Part shown: piece after piece, positions 1-7,009 of the stretch
Layout: every line of letters begins with the position of its first letter
How positions within the stretch are numbered: position 1 is the first letter of the stretch
Assembly (NCBI GenBank): GCA_003354225.1
Contig: PIVH01000194.1
Coordinates: 1-7,125 of the forward strand
Length of the DNA stretch: 7,125 nucleotides
Origin: Globobulimina sp.
Taxonomy: Eukaryota; Foraminifera; Rotaliida
Direction of reading: 5' to 3'
Translations under genes and position numbers: made by a program
Notes under the pieces: generated by a model
Database searches by the model: none
What the model was told of the DNA's origin: nothing
Seen by the model: the letters and a program-made list of their open reading frames with translations, nothing else

Positions 1-1856
1 TTTCATCAAATATTTATTCGATATGTCCCGAGAATCAATCATATTCACCACGCTTAGACACGATTTCTTGATCTCAATCAAGGACAAAATCTCCAATATC
101 AAGGCTAAAAACTCATTTTTCGCCGCGGACAATAACGTCTTATTATAAAGCATATCGTAAATCAAATCCAAATCAATTTTGTTGCCTTTCTGGTCATTCA
201 AAATCACGGTACACACTAAATTTGCAATTTTCTCATAATTTTCCGCATCCCGCTTCAAAATATTCCCTTTCTGACTCAATCCACATAAAATCATCCGCTC
301 CGTGTCCCCATTGATCTCAATGTACTTATTCTGAACGAGATGGTCGCGGTTGAATTTGCGAACCAATTTCTTATCTGCTTTCGCGATCAGTTCCTGTTTA
401 CGTTTCTGTTTACTTTGCTTTTTCGTTTCTTTTGTAGGCTCCGTTACTTTCACTTTCTTCTCACTTTTTGCCGCTTTTTTCTTGCCACTTTCCTCAATCA
501 CATTGGTTTTTTTTTTGCCAGGTTTGGATTTGGAGGCTGCGGATGCGGCCTTTTTCTTTTTCTGTGCCTGTTCCTGTGCCAGCAACTCCATTTTATTCCG
601 TTCACTGTTACTCCGAGCAATATCTTTCTTAATTGCCTTATTCAACTCCTCCACGGTCTTTTCCTTGCGCATTCTCTGCGTTTTGGCATTGCGCAAACCG
701 GGAAAGGCAGTCTCCTCCGAAGCAGCCGCCGAGACACTCATTTTGCTGAACCTATTGCCCACACTCTTCGATGGAGCCTGCACAGGAAAAAAACACGCAA
801 TTTCGCACATGTACAGATATACAAATTAAGATTTTGCAAATACAGCAAAAACGAATGTTGATATACCTCGAATCTGACACTGTTTTCAGCCTTGTTCTCC
901 TCCATAATGCCGCTAAATCGATTATTCCTGCTGTATGACAGACGCGTGGTGCCATTGTCGATATTCTTCAACGCGGCGGCACCAAATCCACCGCCTGTAT
1001 TGAACTTGGACCTTACCACACATTACAAACACATTAGAATCGCATATAAGCGCAAGGATGCACATAAACAGACATACGTAGAGCTGCTACCTCCGCCGCC
1101 GCCATATTTGGAGCTAGGGCCGCCGCCAAATTTCGAGGCGCCATAGCGACTGCCATTGCCGCTGTTGCTGTCAGAGAAGGTGTTGTTTGAGCGAGAGCCA
1201 AAGGAAGTGCGTGAGAAGGAATTGGGCGGCGCGACAGCGGCGGTTTGAGACAGTGACTTGGAGCCAAAGGCATTGCGCCCGCTGCCAGAGCCTTGCGTCT
1301 CTGCGCGGCTGTTGCTGTTATTATTGTTGTTGCGCCATGGATTTATATTGGTGGAGGATATGGTGGAATTGAGCGAGATTTTGGGCTGTTCTTTTTTTTT
1401 GCTATTGCGCCAATTGCGGTCGTTCTCGGACGCGTTTAGGTCATCGGGCGTGTCGTTGGAAGGACTGCGAGTGTTGGCGGAGCGGAAGGAGTTGAATGAA
1501 GAGCCGGCGTTGCGGGGTGGGTTTCGATTGGAAGTGAATGAGTTGGAGTTGGAAGTGGAAGGTTGCGAGGCAGGGCCACGACGCCACGGACCACGGTCTG
1601 ATGCACTCTCTTCCTGTTTATCGCTATTGCCATAACCTCCGCGGTTGGAGCCGAAGCCGCCTCTGTCAAAACCGCCAGCACCGTACGAACGACGTGGGGC
1701 GATGGGGCTGCGTTATTATATTGTATTGGTTGTGTTTTTGTTTGTGTGTGTTTTGAGAGTGTAACGTAACGCTGCAATGGTTGGAAGCATTAAATCATCC
1801 TCTTTCCAGGTGACAGCTACTTTGTTGAATTTCGTCTTTTTGGATTTCTTACTCAT
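1..1856 (-). CDS. RGG/Asn/Ser-rich then Lys-rich protein, eIF4B-like N-terminus (partial, four exons)
   Basis: Seen: exons 1856-1771, 1707-1078, 1011-867 and 777 to beyond the window edge join in frame through three short introns, giving at least 546 residues with no stop. The start is the ATG at 1856-1854, followed by a basic tail (MSKKSKKTKF). Residues 16-34 contain a W-K-E-D-D then L-P-T segment running into R-R-S-Y-G. Residues 35-287 are low complexity: GGF/RGG-type glycines, an N5 run, and repeated SKF/SKY-GGG units near 220-250. Residues 288 to ~440 are lysine-rich, followed by a helical part containing 'LIYDMLYNKTLL'. Known: eIF4B proteins start with a basic tail, a Trp/acidic patch and an LPTAPR-like motif before Gly/Arg-rich sequence. 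Inference: an RNA-binding, translation-associated protein. No RRM is visible, so the eIF4B link is weak; another RGG protein, or an eIF4G-type helical C-terminus, is possible. The glycine-rich exon is much richer in G+C than its neighbours. Confidence 0.75.
778..866 (-). other. Intron 3 of the RGG/Lys-rich gene
   Basis: An 89-nt phase-0 intron with donor GAG|GTATAT, a T-rich tract (seven T then CC) and acceptor TGTGCAG. It joins the residue pair E287/A288 in frame. Confidence 0.8.
1012..1077 (-). other. Intron 2 of the RGG/Lys-rich gene
   Basis: A 66-nt intron with a strong GTATGT donor and acceptor GGTAAG, and a CTAAT branch-like motif about 25 nt before the acceptor. Splicing restores a Thr codon (AC+G) and keeps the SK-(F/Y)-glycine repeat pattern running across the junction, which supports this choice over an alternative GT 13 nt upstream that would break the frame. 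Confidence 0.8.
1708..1770 (-). other. Intron 1 of the RGG/Lys-rich gene
   Basis: A 63-nt intron with a weak donor (GC|GTTACG) and acceptor AACGCAG, preceded by a TAATAAC branch-like stretch. Removing it joins a two-base codon end to a one-base codon start and moves from the N-terminal 29 residues into the RGG frame. Without removal the frame ends after 46 codons at TAA. The donor is the least canonical in the window. Confidence 0.6.
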
Positions 1857-2063
1857 GTTTTTGTGTTTTGTGTTGTGTTGCTGTGAGGATTCGGTGGAGG
1901 GTTTTTGCTTCCTTTTTTTTTGGAGGGATATATGCTGATGAGTGAGGAGGTTTTTTTTTGATATTCCAAAAGATAACCCCCCTGGTCGTAAAATCCTAAA
2001 TAACACCAAAGCTCATGAAGGTCTCCACTTTTAACGTTAACACAATCAAAAACTGAAGTTGTG
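1857..2063. promoter_or_regulatory. Divergent promoter spacer between the RGG/Lys-rich gene and the pseudokinase gene
   Basis: The 207 bp between two opposed start codons must hold both promoters and both 5' leaders. It carries two T-runs (T9 at 1913-1921 followed by GGAGGG, and a second T-run near 1952) and a perfect 10-bp palindrome TTAACGTTAA at 2031-2040, 24 nt before the plus-strand ATG. No clear TATA box is seen. The minus frame stays open some 50 codons upstream of the ATG at 1856, but without another convincing start. Confidence 0.5.
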
Positions 2064-3245
2064 ATGTTTAATTCAGAGAAACTAGAAAATAAAGCATACA
2101 TTGCAGACAATACCAGCATTGATTTATCAACTGACGCATTTTTAGATGATGACTTTGATACAGATTTATATGGTGTATCGTTTACTGAATTGTTATGCAG
2201 TATTTCGCACACTGAGGAAGACACAATCATACATAAGAATGGATATAAAATACTACATCAACTGTACCAAATATCTAATATTGATACAGTCCATACTCAG
2301 TTATTTGAAGCAAAAGTGACAAAATTATCATTCAAACACGTTATACCTGGATCTTACGTTATAATCAAGAAAATAGACAAAGCTCTATTTCAGCAATATA
2401 TTGACGGCGATGCGGACTGTTGGAAAATTTCTGCGGAACAACATCTAATTAAACAGACGTTAACGTTAAAATATTTGACTGTGGATAATGAAATAAGTGG
2501 TGATTATATTGTGAAATTTGTAGATTATTTTCAGACAAATTGTCATTTTTATTTGGTTATACAGCATATTGAAAACACTTTGAGTTTAACACAATTTGTA
2601 GAAACTGCCCATAAATTAATCCATGGCAATAAGTTATCGCTAAAACGGTACATAAAATGCATTAAATGTATAATGTGGCAGTTGATTGGCACTATATATT
2701 GGATACACAATATGACGCATTGTATGTAATTTATCTGTAATATAATTCTCATATAAATTTATTACCATATTTTTTTTTGTACATTGTTTAATTTTAATAA
2801 TTCAGATTGTGCTTTGGATTTATGTTTAGATTATATTATGATTGAAAATGCAGATTTTATTCAAGAAAAGAATGGTTTATACCAAATCAATAGTGATGTA
2901 TCGATTAAGTTGAGTGAGTTAAATGTTATGCAATGTATTAAAAATAAAGTCGGTGGATTATCATCGCAGAAATCATCATTTAAAGCACAAGATATATGGT
3001 CATATGGAGTTACTTTCTTTTTCTGTCTGACTGGTAAGCCATTATTTAAAATACAAAACGCATATCAAGCATTAGTGAATAATACATTTTATCAATGTTT
3101 AGCAACAAATAATGTATTAAAATATCTTAAAAAAGGTGATTTATTCTCATTATTAAATAATTTATTAATTATTAATGAAGATAAACGATTCACTGCAACT
3201 CAAGTTATGCAGCACGAATCATTTAAATCATATTATAAGAATTAA
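2064..3245 (+). CDS. Ser/Thr protein-kinase-fold protein, probable pseudokinase (two exons)
   Basis: Seen: exons 2064-2721 and 2806-3245 give 365 residues ending in TAA. Kinase landmarks in order: V-I-I-K (Lys102) in the VAIK position, a possible helix-C Glu125, a hinge-like hydrophobic stretch (~160-170), I-H-N-M near 214-217, L-D-L at 223-225 where HRDLK is expected, A-Q-D-I-W-S-Y-G-V (280-288, subdomain IX) and R-F-T-A-T-Q-V-M-Q-H (347-356, subdomain XI). Missing: the HRD His and Arg, the Lys two after the catalytic Asp (Cys226), the Mg-binding Asn (Tyr229), the DFG motif (S-E-L at 256-258) and APE; the Gly loop is not recognisable. Known: loss of DFG and of this Asn normally abolishes Mg-ATP catalysis. 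Inference: a scaffold or allosteric pseudokinase with an acidic N-terminal extension of ~55 residues. The ATG at 2064 is the first in frame. Partner unknown. Confidence 0.85.
2722..2805 (+). other. Intron of the pseudokinase gene
   Basis: An 84-nt phase-1 intron with donor GTATGT, a long T tract and acceptor TTCAG. Splicing joins T+AT into a Tyr codon (residue 220) and places the intron inside the catalytic-loop region. Unspliced, the frame stops three codons further on at TAA. Confidence 0.85.
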
Positions 3246-3263
3246 ATTTTTTATTTTTACTTA

Positions 3264-3269
3264 ATTAAA
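3264..3269 (+). terminator. Possible poly(A) signal of the pseudokinase gene
   Basis: ATTAAA lies 18 nt after the TAA stop in very AT-rich sequence. Such hexamers are frequent by chance here, so this is only a candidate. Confidence 0.25.
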
Positions 3270-3521
3270 TTATACTCCATTTCGCATTTCATATATTATT
3301 TTAAATTGTTGTTTTTTGTTCTCGTCTGGTTGAAATATCACAAAAACAGAGTTAATTTTATCACAGAAACGGAGTTCACAACGACATGGATTTTTGTATT
3401 CTTGAAATGACAGCTCAACGTACTTCACTCCACTACATGTCAACACACTTTGTGATAAATTAATTAATTTCGATTTTGCAATTATATTTGGCACATTTGA
3501 CTTCAACAAATCATCATGGCC
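3270..3521 (-). CDS. Open frame without ATG; possible 3' exon of an unrecognised gene
   Basis: Seen: the minus strand stays open for 83 codons, from just after a TGA at 3524-3522 to a TAA at 3272-3270, in a stretch otherwise expected to be spacer. The translation looks protein-like, with mixed charged and hydrophobic residues and 'SVFVIFQPDENKKQQFKIIY' near its end. Base composition is less AT-biased than true spacers in this window. An AATAAA lies on the minus strand at 3255-3250, 15 nt past the stop. There is no usable in-frame ATG, so a real gene would need an upstream exon lying antisense to the small cysteine-rich gene; I did not find a convincing one. It could also be a decayed gene or chance. 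No family recognised. Confidence 0.3.
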   Translation of the reverse strand, partial: GHDDLLKSNVPNIIAKSKLINLSQSVLTCSGVKYVELSFQEYKNPCRCELRFCDKINSVFVIFQPDENKKQQFKIIYEMRNGV

Positions 3522-3803
3522 TCAGGTACCGTCAATCTATATACCATATGTTATATACAACACTATATATACAAAGGCGTAATGTGTTTGGTCAATGCAA
3601 TTTATTGGTTAATATGTTTTATTTTATGTGTAATTTTTTTATATCCGTTGGCATGTTTCTTATATCTCATTTGCTCGATATTGGCAGTTTGTATTGATGG
3701 TTGTTCATCCATTGCAAATATAGCAAAGAAATGGTTAGATGCACCAGCAACATGTATGAAGAATTGTTGCAACGGAAGCAATATTTCATGTGATTGCCTA
3801 TAA
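3516..3803 (+). CDS. Small cysteine-rich hydrophobic hairpin membrane protein
   Basis: Seen: a single-exon frame of 95 residues. The ATG has A at -3 and G at +4, a good eukaryotic start context. A long hydrophobic stretch spans about residues 21-60 and is split by Pro44, giving two short segments that could form a hairpin rather than two full spans. There are 13 cysteines: several inside or next to the hydrophobic part, and a C-terminal cluster (C80, C84, C85, C92, C94). A short amphipathic part with K71, K72 and W73 precedes the tail. No signal-peptide cleavage site is obvious. Inference: a membrane-inserted protein with Cys residues available for palmitoylation or disulfides. The layout recalls small uncharacterised Cys-rich hairpin proteins, but I cannot name a family. 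Confidence 0.7.
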   Translation: MASGTVNLYTICYIQHYIYKGVMCLVNAIYWLICFILCVIFLYPLACFLYLICSILAVCIDGCSSIANIAKKWLDAPATCMKNCCNGSNISCDCL

Positions 3804-4084
3804 CTTAACAACACTATTGTTGTAATTGTCGTAATTTTAATAATTTTTAATTATATTTATAGTTTTATCTTCTTCTTTTTTTTCAATTTTCTTCCTATCC
3901 TTGCACAGAAAAAACTGTTTTTTCTTTTTTTAGAAATAAACACAAACCATCAACAATCGTAATCATACATAGAAAAAAGAAAAATTAAAAATAATAGACA
4001 GCACAAAATGATTATTAGGTCATTAGGGATGAAAAAACAAAAAAACAAACACGAAAAAACAAAACTAAAAATTTCTCCAATTTT
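3804..4084. other. Convergent AT-rich spacer
   Basis: These 281 bp separate the 3' ends of the cysteine-rich gene (plus) and the LRR gene (minus). The sequence is made of T-rich and A-rich runs. I see no gene, RNA or repeat in it apart from a plus-strand poly(A) hexamer. Confidence 0.6.
3935..3940 (+). terminator. Poly(A) signal AATAAA of the cysteine-rich gene
   Basis: The canonical AATAAA hexamer lies 131 nt after the stop of the small cysteine-rich gene, following T-rich sequence. It is the best plus-strand candidate in the convergent spacer. Confidence 0.4.
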
Positions 4085-5383
4085 CTATGTCGGATATATG
4101 CTAACACAAAGTCTTTGGTCTTCAAATATCTGTTCAGGAAATATTGATTTTCCAGTACATTTAATATATATTTTCTTGACTGGGTTTTGTGATAAATATG
4201 TACATAATGCGCTGAGGGCATCATCATTAATTTTCGTACAAAATTCAATATCAATGGACCATAAGGGATGCTTATTATTTCTGGTTAGGAAATGAATGAG
4301 TAATTCGACGGATTGGTTGGAGATATCCGTTCTCCATAAATGCAAATGTGTTAAGGACGGACATTTCTTCTCAATCACATCCATTAACATCTTAAAACAT
4401 TCATCATTGAAATACTTATATGAATCAATACGTATTTCCTCCAAATATTGATATGTGACATCGTAGTTTAACATTTTCAAAAAGGAATTTTGTAATAAAA
4501 AATGAAACTTATTAAATGCAAGCAAATTCTTACAATTTGAGATGCACAATTTATGTAAATTATTATTTGTCGATATTATTAGACATAGCCATTGAATGTC
4601 ATTTAGATTTAAACCAAAATGGCTATCATTTTGTATAGTGATTGTATATTTATTATAGAAATCATCCCTTTCTTCCAATATTATGTCATGAATTATATAC
4701 TTTGTTGATATGGAGAGTGATTTCCAGTCATTCTTCTTTAAATATAGGTGATATTCATGCTTGTGTTGGGATAATATTTTGGGTTCTTGGTGTTCCAAAC
4801 ACCATCTCTTATGTAGCAATAATTAATATGGAGATATTTGTTAATTGTTACGCAAATTCGCAGGAATTAGTAACATAGCAACATACCAACAATGGATCGA
4901 GATAATTGCGCAGCAATGGTACGATATCCATTGGAAGTGTTTTGAATATCTGATGATGATAAATTCGTAGATATCCTTTAATTAACAGATCACAGCATGT
5001 TGTCCTTGAGATTGGATAAGCGTTTTGCATATTTAATATCATTGAAGAACCAACTTTAATATGATTTTTGTTTGATTTTGTGATTGTTGTATCATTTTTT
5101 GTCGTTACTTGATTATTGGCTTCCTTTTTTATTGTATCTGAGTGACTTCGCGTACGGGGCGATTTCTGATCGTGTTCAATATCCAATTGAATTGGTGATA
5201 TGGTATAAGTCATATTAGCAAAAGGCATTACCACTACGGACATACGAGAGCTATCTTCACCAAAAACCTTCAACTTCAGATAATTGGCTATCGGCTTTTT
5301 CTTTTTTTTCAACTCAACGTAAACGTAATAAGAAATCCAAGCAAAAAGGAAAAAAAAACATATACACTACACATAAAAATCAT
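4085..5383 (-). CDS. Leucine-rich-repeat protein with F-box-like segment
   Basis: Seen: the sure exons are 5312-4887 and 4807-4085 (TAG stop). If a 53-nt intron (5365-5313) is removed, the ATG at 5383 starts a 388-residue protein; otherwise the first in-frame ATG is at 5243, giving 359 residues. Numbering here uses 388. Residues 8-12 are a K5 run. Residues 47-95 are polar and Ser/Thr/Lys-rich, probably disordered. Residues 112-148 hold a conserved-looking helical block, D-L-L-I-K-G-Y-L-R then L-P-M-D-I-V-P-L-L-R-N-Y-L. Residues ~218-368 contain irregular ribonuclease-inhibitor-type LRRs, such as 'LEEIRIDS' (270-277), 'LTHLHLWRTDIS' (300-311) and 'LWSIDIEFCTKINDDAL' (330-346). Known: an LP-x-x-I-x-x-x-x-x-Y-L pattern before LRRs is typical of F-box proteins. 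Inference: a protein-interaction, perhaps ubiquitin-ligase adaptor, protein; the F-box call is weak. Confidence 0.75.
4808..4886 (-). other. Intron between the F-box-like and LRR exons
   Basis: A 79-nt phase-0 intron with donor TTG|GTATGT, a TACTAAT branch-like motif 15-21 nt into the intron and a second AATTAAC further on, and acceptor ACATAAG|AGA. It joins L148 to R149. Without splicing the upstream frame ends at TAA 11 codons past the donor. Confidence 0.8.
5313..5365 (-). other. Candidate first intron of the LRR gene
   Basis: A 53-nt phase-0 candidate: donor AGT|GTATAT, a T9-CC-T5 pyrimidine tract and acceptor GTTGAG|TTG. It would connect a six-codon first exon (ATG at 5383) to the K-rich start of the LRR gene. 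It is shorter than every other intron here and puts the start 3 nt after the stop of the upstream gene, so it may not be used. Confidence 0.4.
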
Positions 5384-5386
5384 GGC

Positions 5387-6839
5387 TCATTCTTTCTTCA
5401 TATCATCTTCATCATTAACATCGATATTATCCTGTTCCTCGGCAAAATAATCCTGCTTAAAATTATATTTATCCTGCATTTTAATCATATCATCCACCAT
5501 TTCATCGATATCATTCCTAGCTTTTCTTATCTTATTCTCCAAATCATGCAGCAACGCATTACACTCCGCTAACTGTTTCTGTTTTTTTTCCAATCTTTTT
5601 TTCAAAATTTTAATCTCTTTCATCATTGGCCGGACAATATCCAACAACTCGGAATATTTTATTTGACTCTTGACCCATTTCACCAATGGACCCGCCACTT
5701 TACTCGCTTTATTTGCTCGCTCTTCATTGAAATCTTGATGTTGTACGCATTTGTAACACTCCATTCTTCTCTTTTTCGTTAATTTCATAGTATCAAATTC
5801 CAATATGCTTGACACAAATTTAGGATTTGACAGTAACTGTTTCTTAATATCCCTCCAATCACTTACTTTTTTACCCAATATTAACGCAACTGCGGTCATT
5901 ACCAATTCAATTACACGCGGCGGCTTCTTCAATACCCGGATCTCGCTCAATTGTCCTGTCAATGGCAACAATTTACACAATATTTATGCAAAATAATTGT
6001 TACATGTGGTCTCGTGTAGTTTTTATGTGGTCATTCAGACAAAAAAATATCTGTATACTGGTATTACAACATAAGTGTGTACCTTTTGTGATGCCCAAAA
6101 CTAATTTTTTCGCGGCCTCCAATAAAGGTCTAGCTTCATTTAATTTGTCTTCACATTCTGTTGTTCGAATTTTAATTCTTCCAATTTCATTTTCGCATTC
6201 CTTGTTTAAACGAATTGAGTCTTCTCTTTTCTTCTTACAGTCACGTTCAAAGATTGTGATTTCTTTTAATGTTTCAACGCACACAAATTGTTGCCGTGAC
6301 AATTCGCGCCGTTTCTTCTCGAACTCAATCATTCGTTGTTCCTCTTTGTTATCGGAGGAAGCGCCCTCAATCCAACCCGCTGTCGCTAATGTTCGCACAA
6401 TGTGTTGTTTATCAATTTTTAAGCTGAGATTGGGATCACAGGCTAACGCATTGTCGGAAGTATCGTCGTCACTCTCTTGGATATGTTCCAATTGTGTTTG
6501 TAATAAACGGCTTTTTTTATCCATAGTCGTGTCAACATCATGCAATAATTTCGCTTCTCTTTCATTTAATTTGTTTCTGAAAACATTGAATATGGATTGA
6601 ATCTCGTTTTTGGTGGCGTTGCCATCGAGCGATAACTTTTCGTTTGCTTCGTTTATTAACGTTTCCAAGTCTTTCTCCTCAATTTTAGGCACTTCTGGTG
6701 GTGTAATTGTATTTTGATTCGACTGAATGGACTCTTTGGATTTGCTTTTTTTCCTTTTGGGATTTTTTTTTTTGGATTTTTTGTCTGATGTTGGTGTGGT
6801 TACCTTTTTGGACGATCCTGATTTTGCTTTTTTATTCAT
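5387..6839 (-). CDS. Motor-less dynein-stalk (microtubule-binding domain) protein with TRIM-like coiled coil
   Basis: Seen: exons 6839-6083 and 5955-5387 (TGA) join in phase to 441 residues. Residues 1-45 are a Lys/Ser-rich disordered tail. Residues ~76-122 form a coiled coil of B-box C-terminal (BBC) type, with F-x3-R-x2-L-x-E-R-E and L-L-x-T-Q-L-x-H. Residues ~168-262 are a coil ending in 'EARPLLEAAKKL'. Residues 262-362 match the dynein heavy chain microtubule-binding domain: K-K-P-P (262-265), V-I-E-L-V-M-x-A-V (267-275), L-G-K-K-V-S-D-W, N-P-K-F, A-N-K-A-S-K-V-A and W-V-K-S, followed by 'IVRPMMKEIKIL' starting the return coil (362-~412). The tail is acidic. Known: in dynein this antiparallel stalk projects from the AAA+ ring between AAA4 and AAA5. 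Here no AAA+ module, linker or tail is present. Inference: a microtubule-binding protein of the cytoskeleton or axoneme. Start: the first good ATG of the open frame. Confidence 0.85.
5956..6082 (-). other. Intron inside the dynein-stalk coding region
   Basis: A 127-nt phase-1 intron, donor AAAG|GTACAC and acceptor TTGACAG. It joins G+GA into Gly253 and makes the dynein stalk continuous: the end of coiled coil 1 meets the K-K-P-P entry to the microtubule-binding domain. If retained, the frame adds 27 codons and stops before the microtubule-binding domain. Confidence 0.85.
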
Positions 6840-7009
6840 TGAATATCGTTTGGTTTGGGATGGAATGGCAAGCCTACTGATAAGAATCCAAAATATTTTT
6901 TTTTTGGGGGGGTACAATCAAAATTTTGTTTTAAACAGAACTGATTTTGTTTTTTACACCGCGTCTAAAAAAAAACCTACTTTGAAAAGTCGAGTCTACG
7001 CAAGTTATA
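6840..7009. promoter_or_regulatory. Divergent promoter spacer between the dynein-stalk gene and the right-edge gene
   Basis: The 170 bp between the opposed ATG codons at 6839 and 7010 must hold two promoters. It contains a striking T10 run directly followed by G7 (6896-6912) and an A9 run at 6967-6975. No TATA box stands out. The minus frame is open upstream of the ATG for 26 codons from a TTG, but has no other ATG. Confidence 0.5.

Noticed and set aside
340-861. Plus-strand open frames rich in Phe, Leu and Cys
   Set aside because: They are the antisense of the lysine-rich exon of the minus-strand gene; AAG/AAA runs read as CTT/TTT on the other strand.
1187-1777. Several open frames on both strands over the RGG exon
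   Set aside because: The GC-rich repeat keeps other frames open. Only one minus frame gives the glycine/arginine pattern and joins across two introns in phase.
1857-2009. Upstream extension of the RGG gene start
   Set aside because: The frame is open but its translation is low quality (poly-Gln/Lys from spacer), and the ATG at 1856 opens a basic tail typical of this kind of protein.
3246-4084. tRNA, snRNA or other RNA gene in the spacers
   Set aside because: No cloverleaf, B-box-like or conserved snRNA motif was found by eye.
4008-4295. Plus-strand frame of 95 codons
   Set aside because: It overlaps the 3' end of the LRR exon antisense and starts in spacer; it has no recognisable features.
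5962-6600. Plus-strand frame of 212 codons
   Set aside because: It is the complement of the coiled-coil exon; its Ser/Leu/Phe-rich product is what antisense of Glu/Lys-rich coils gives.
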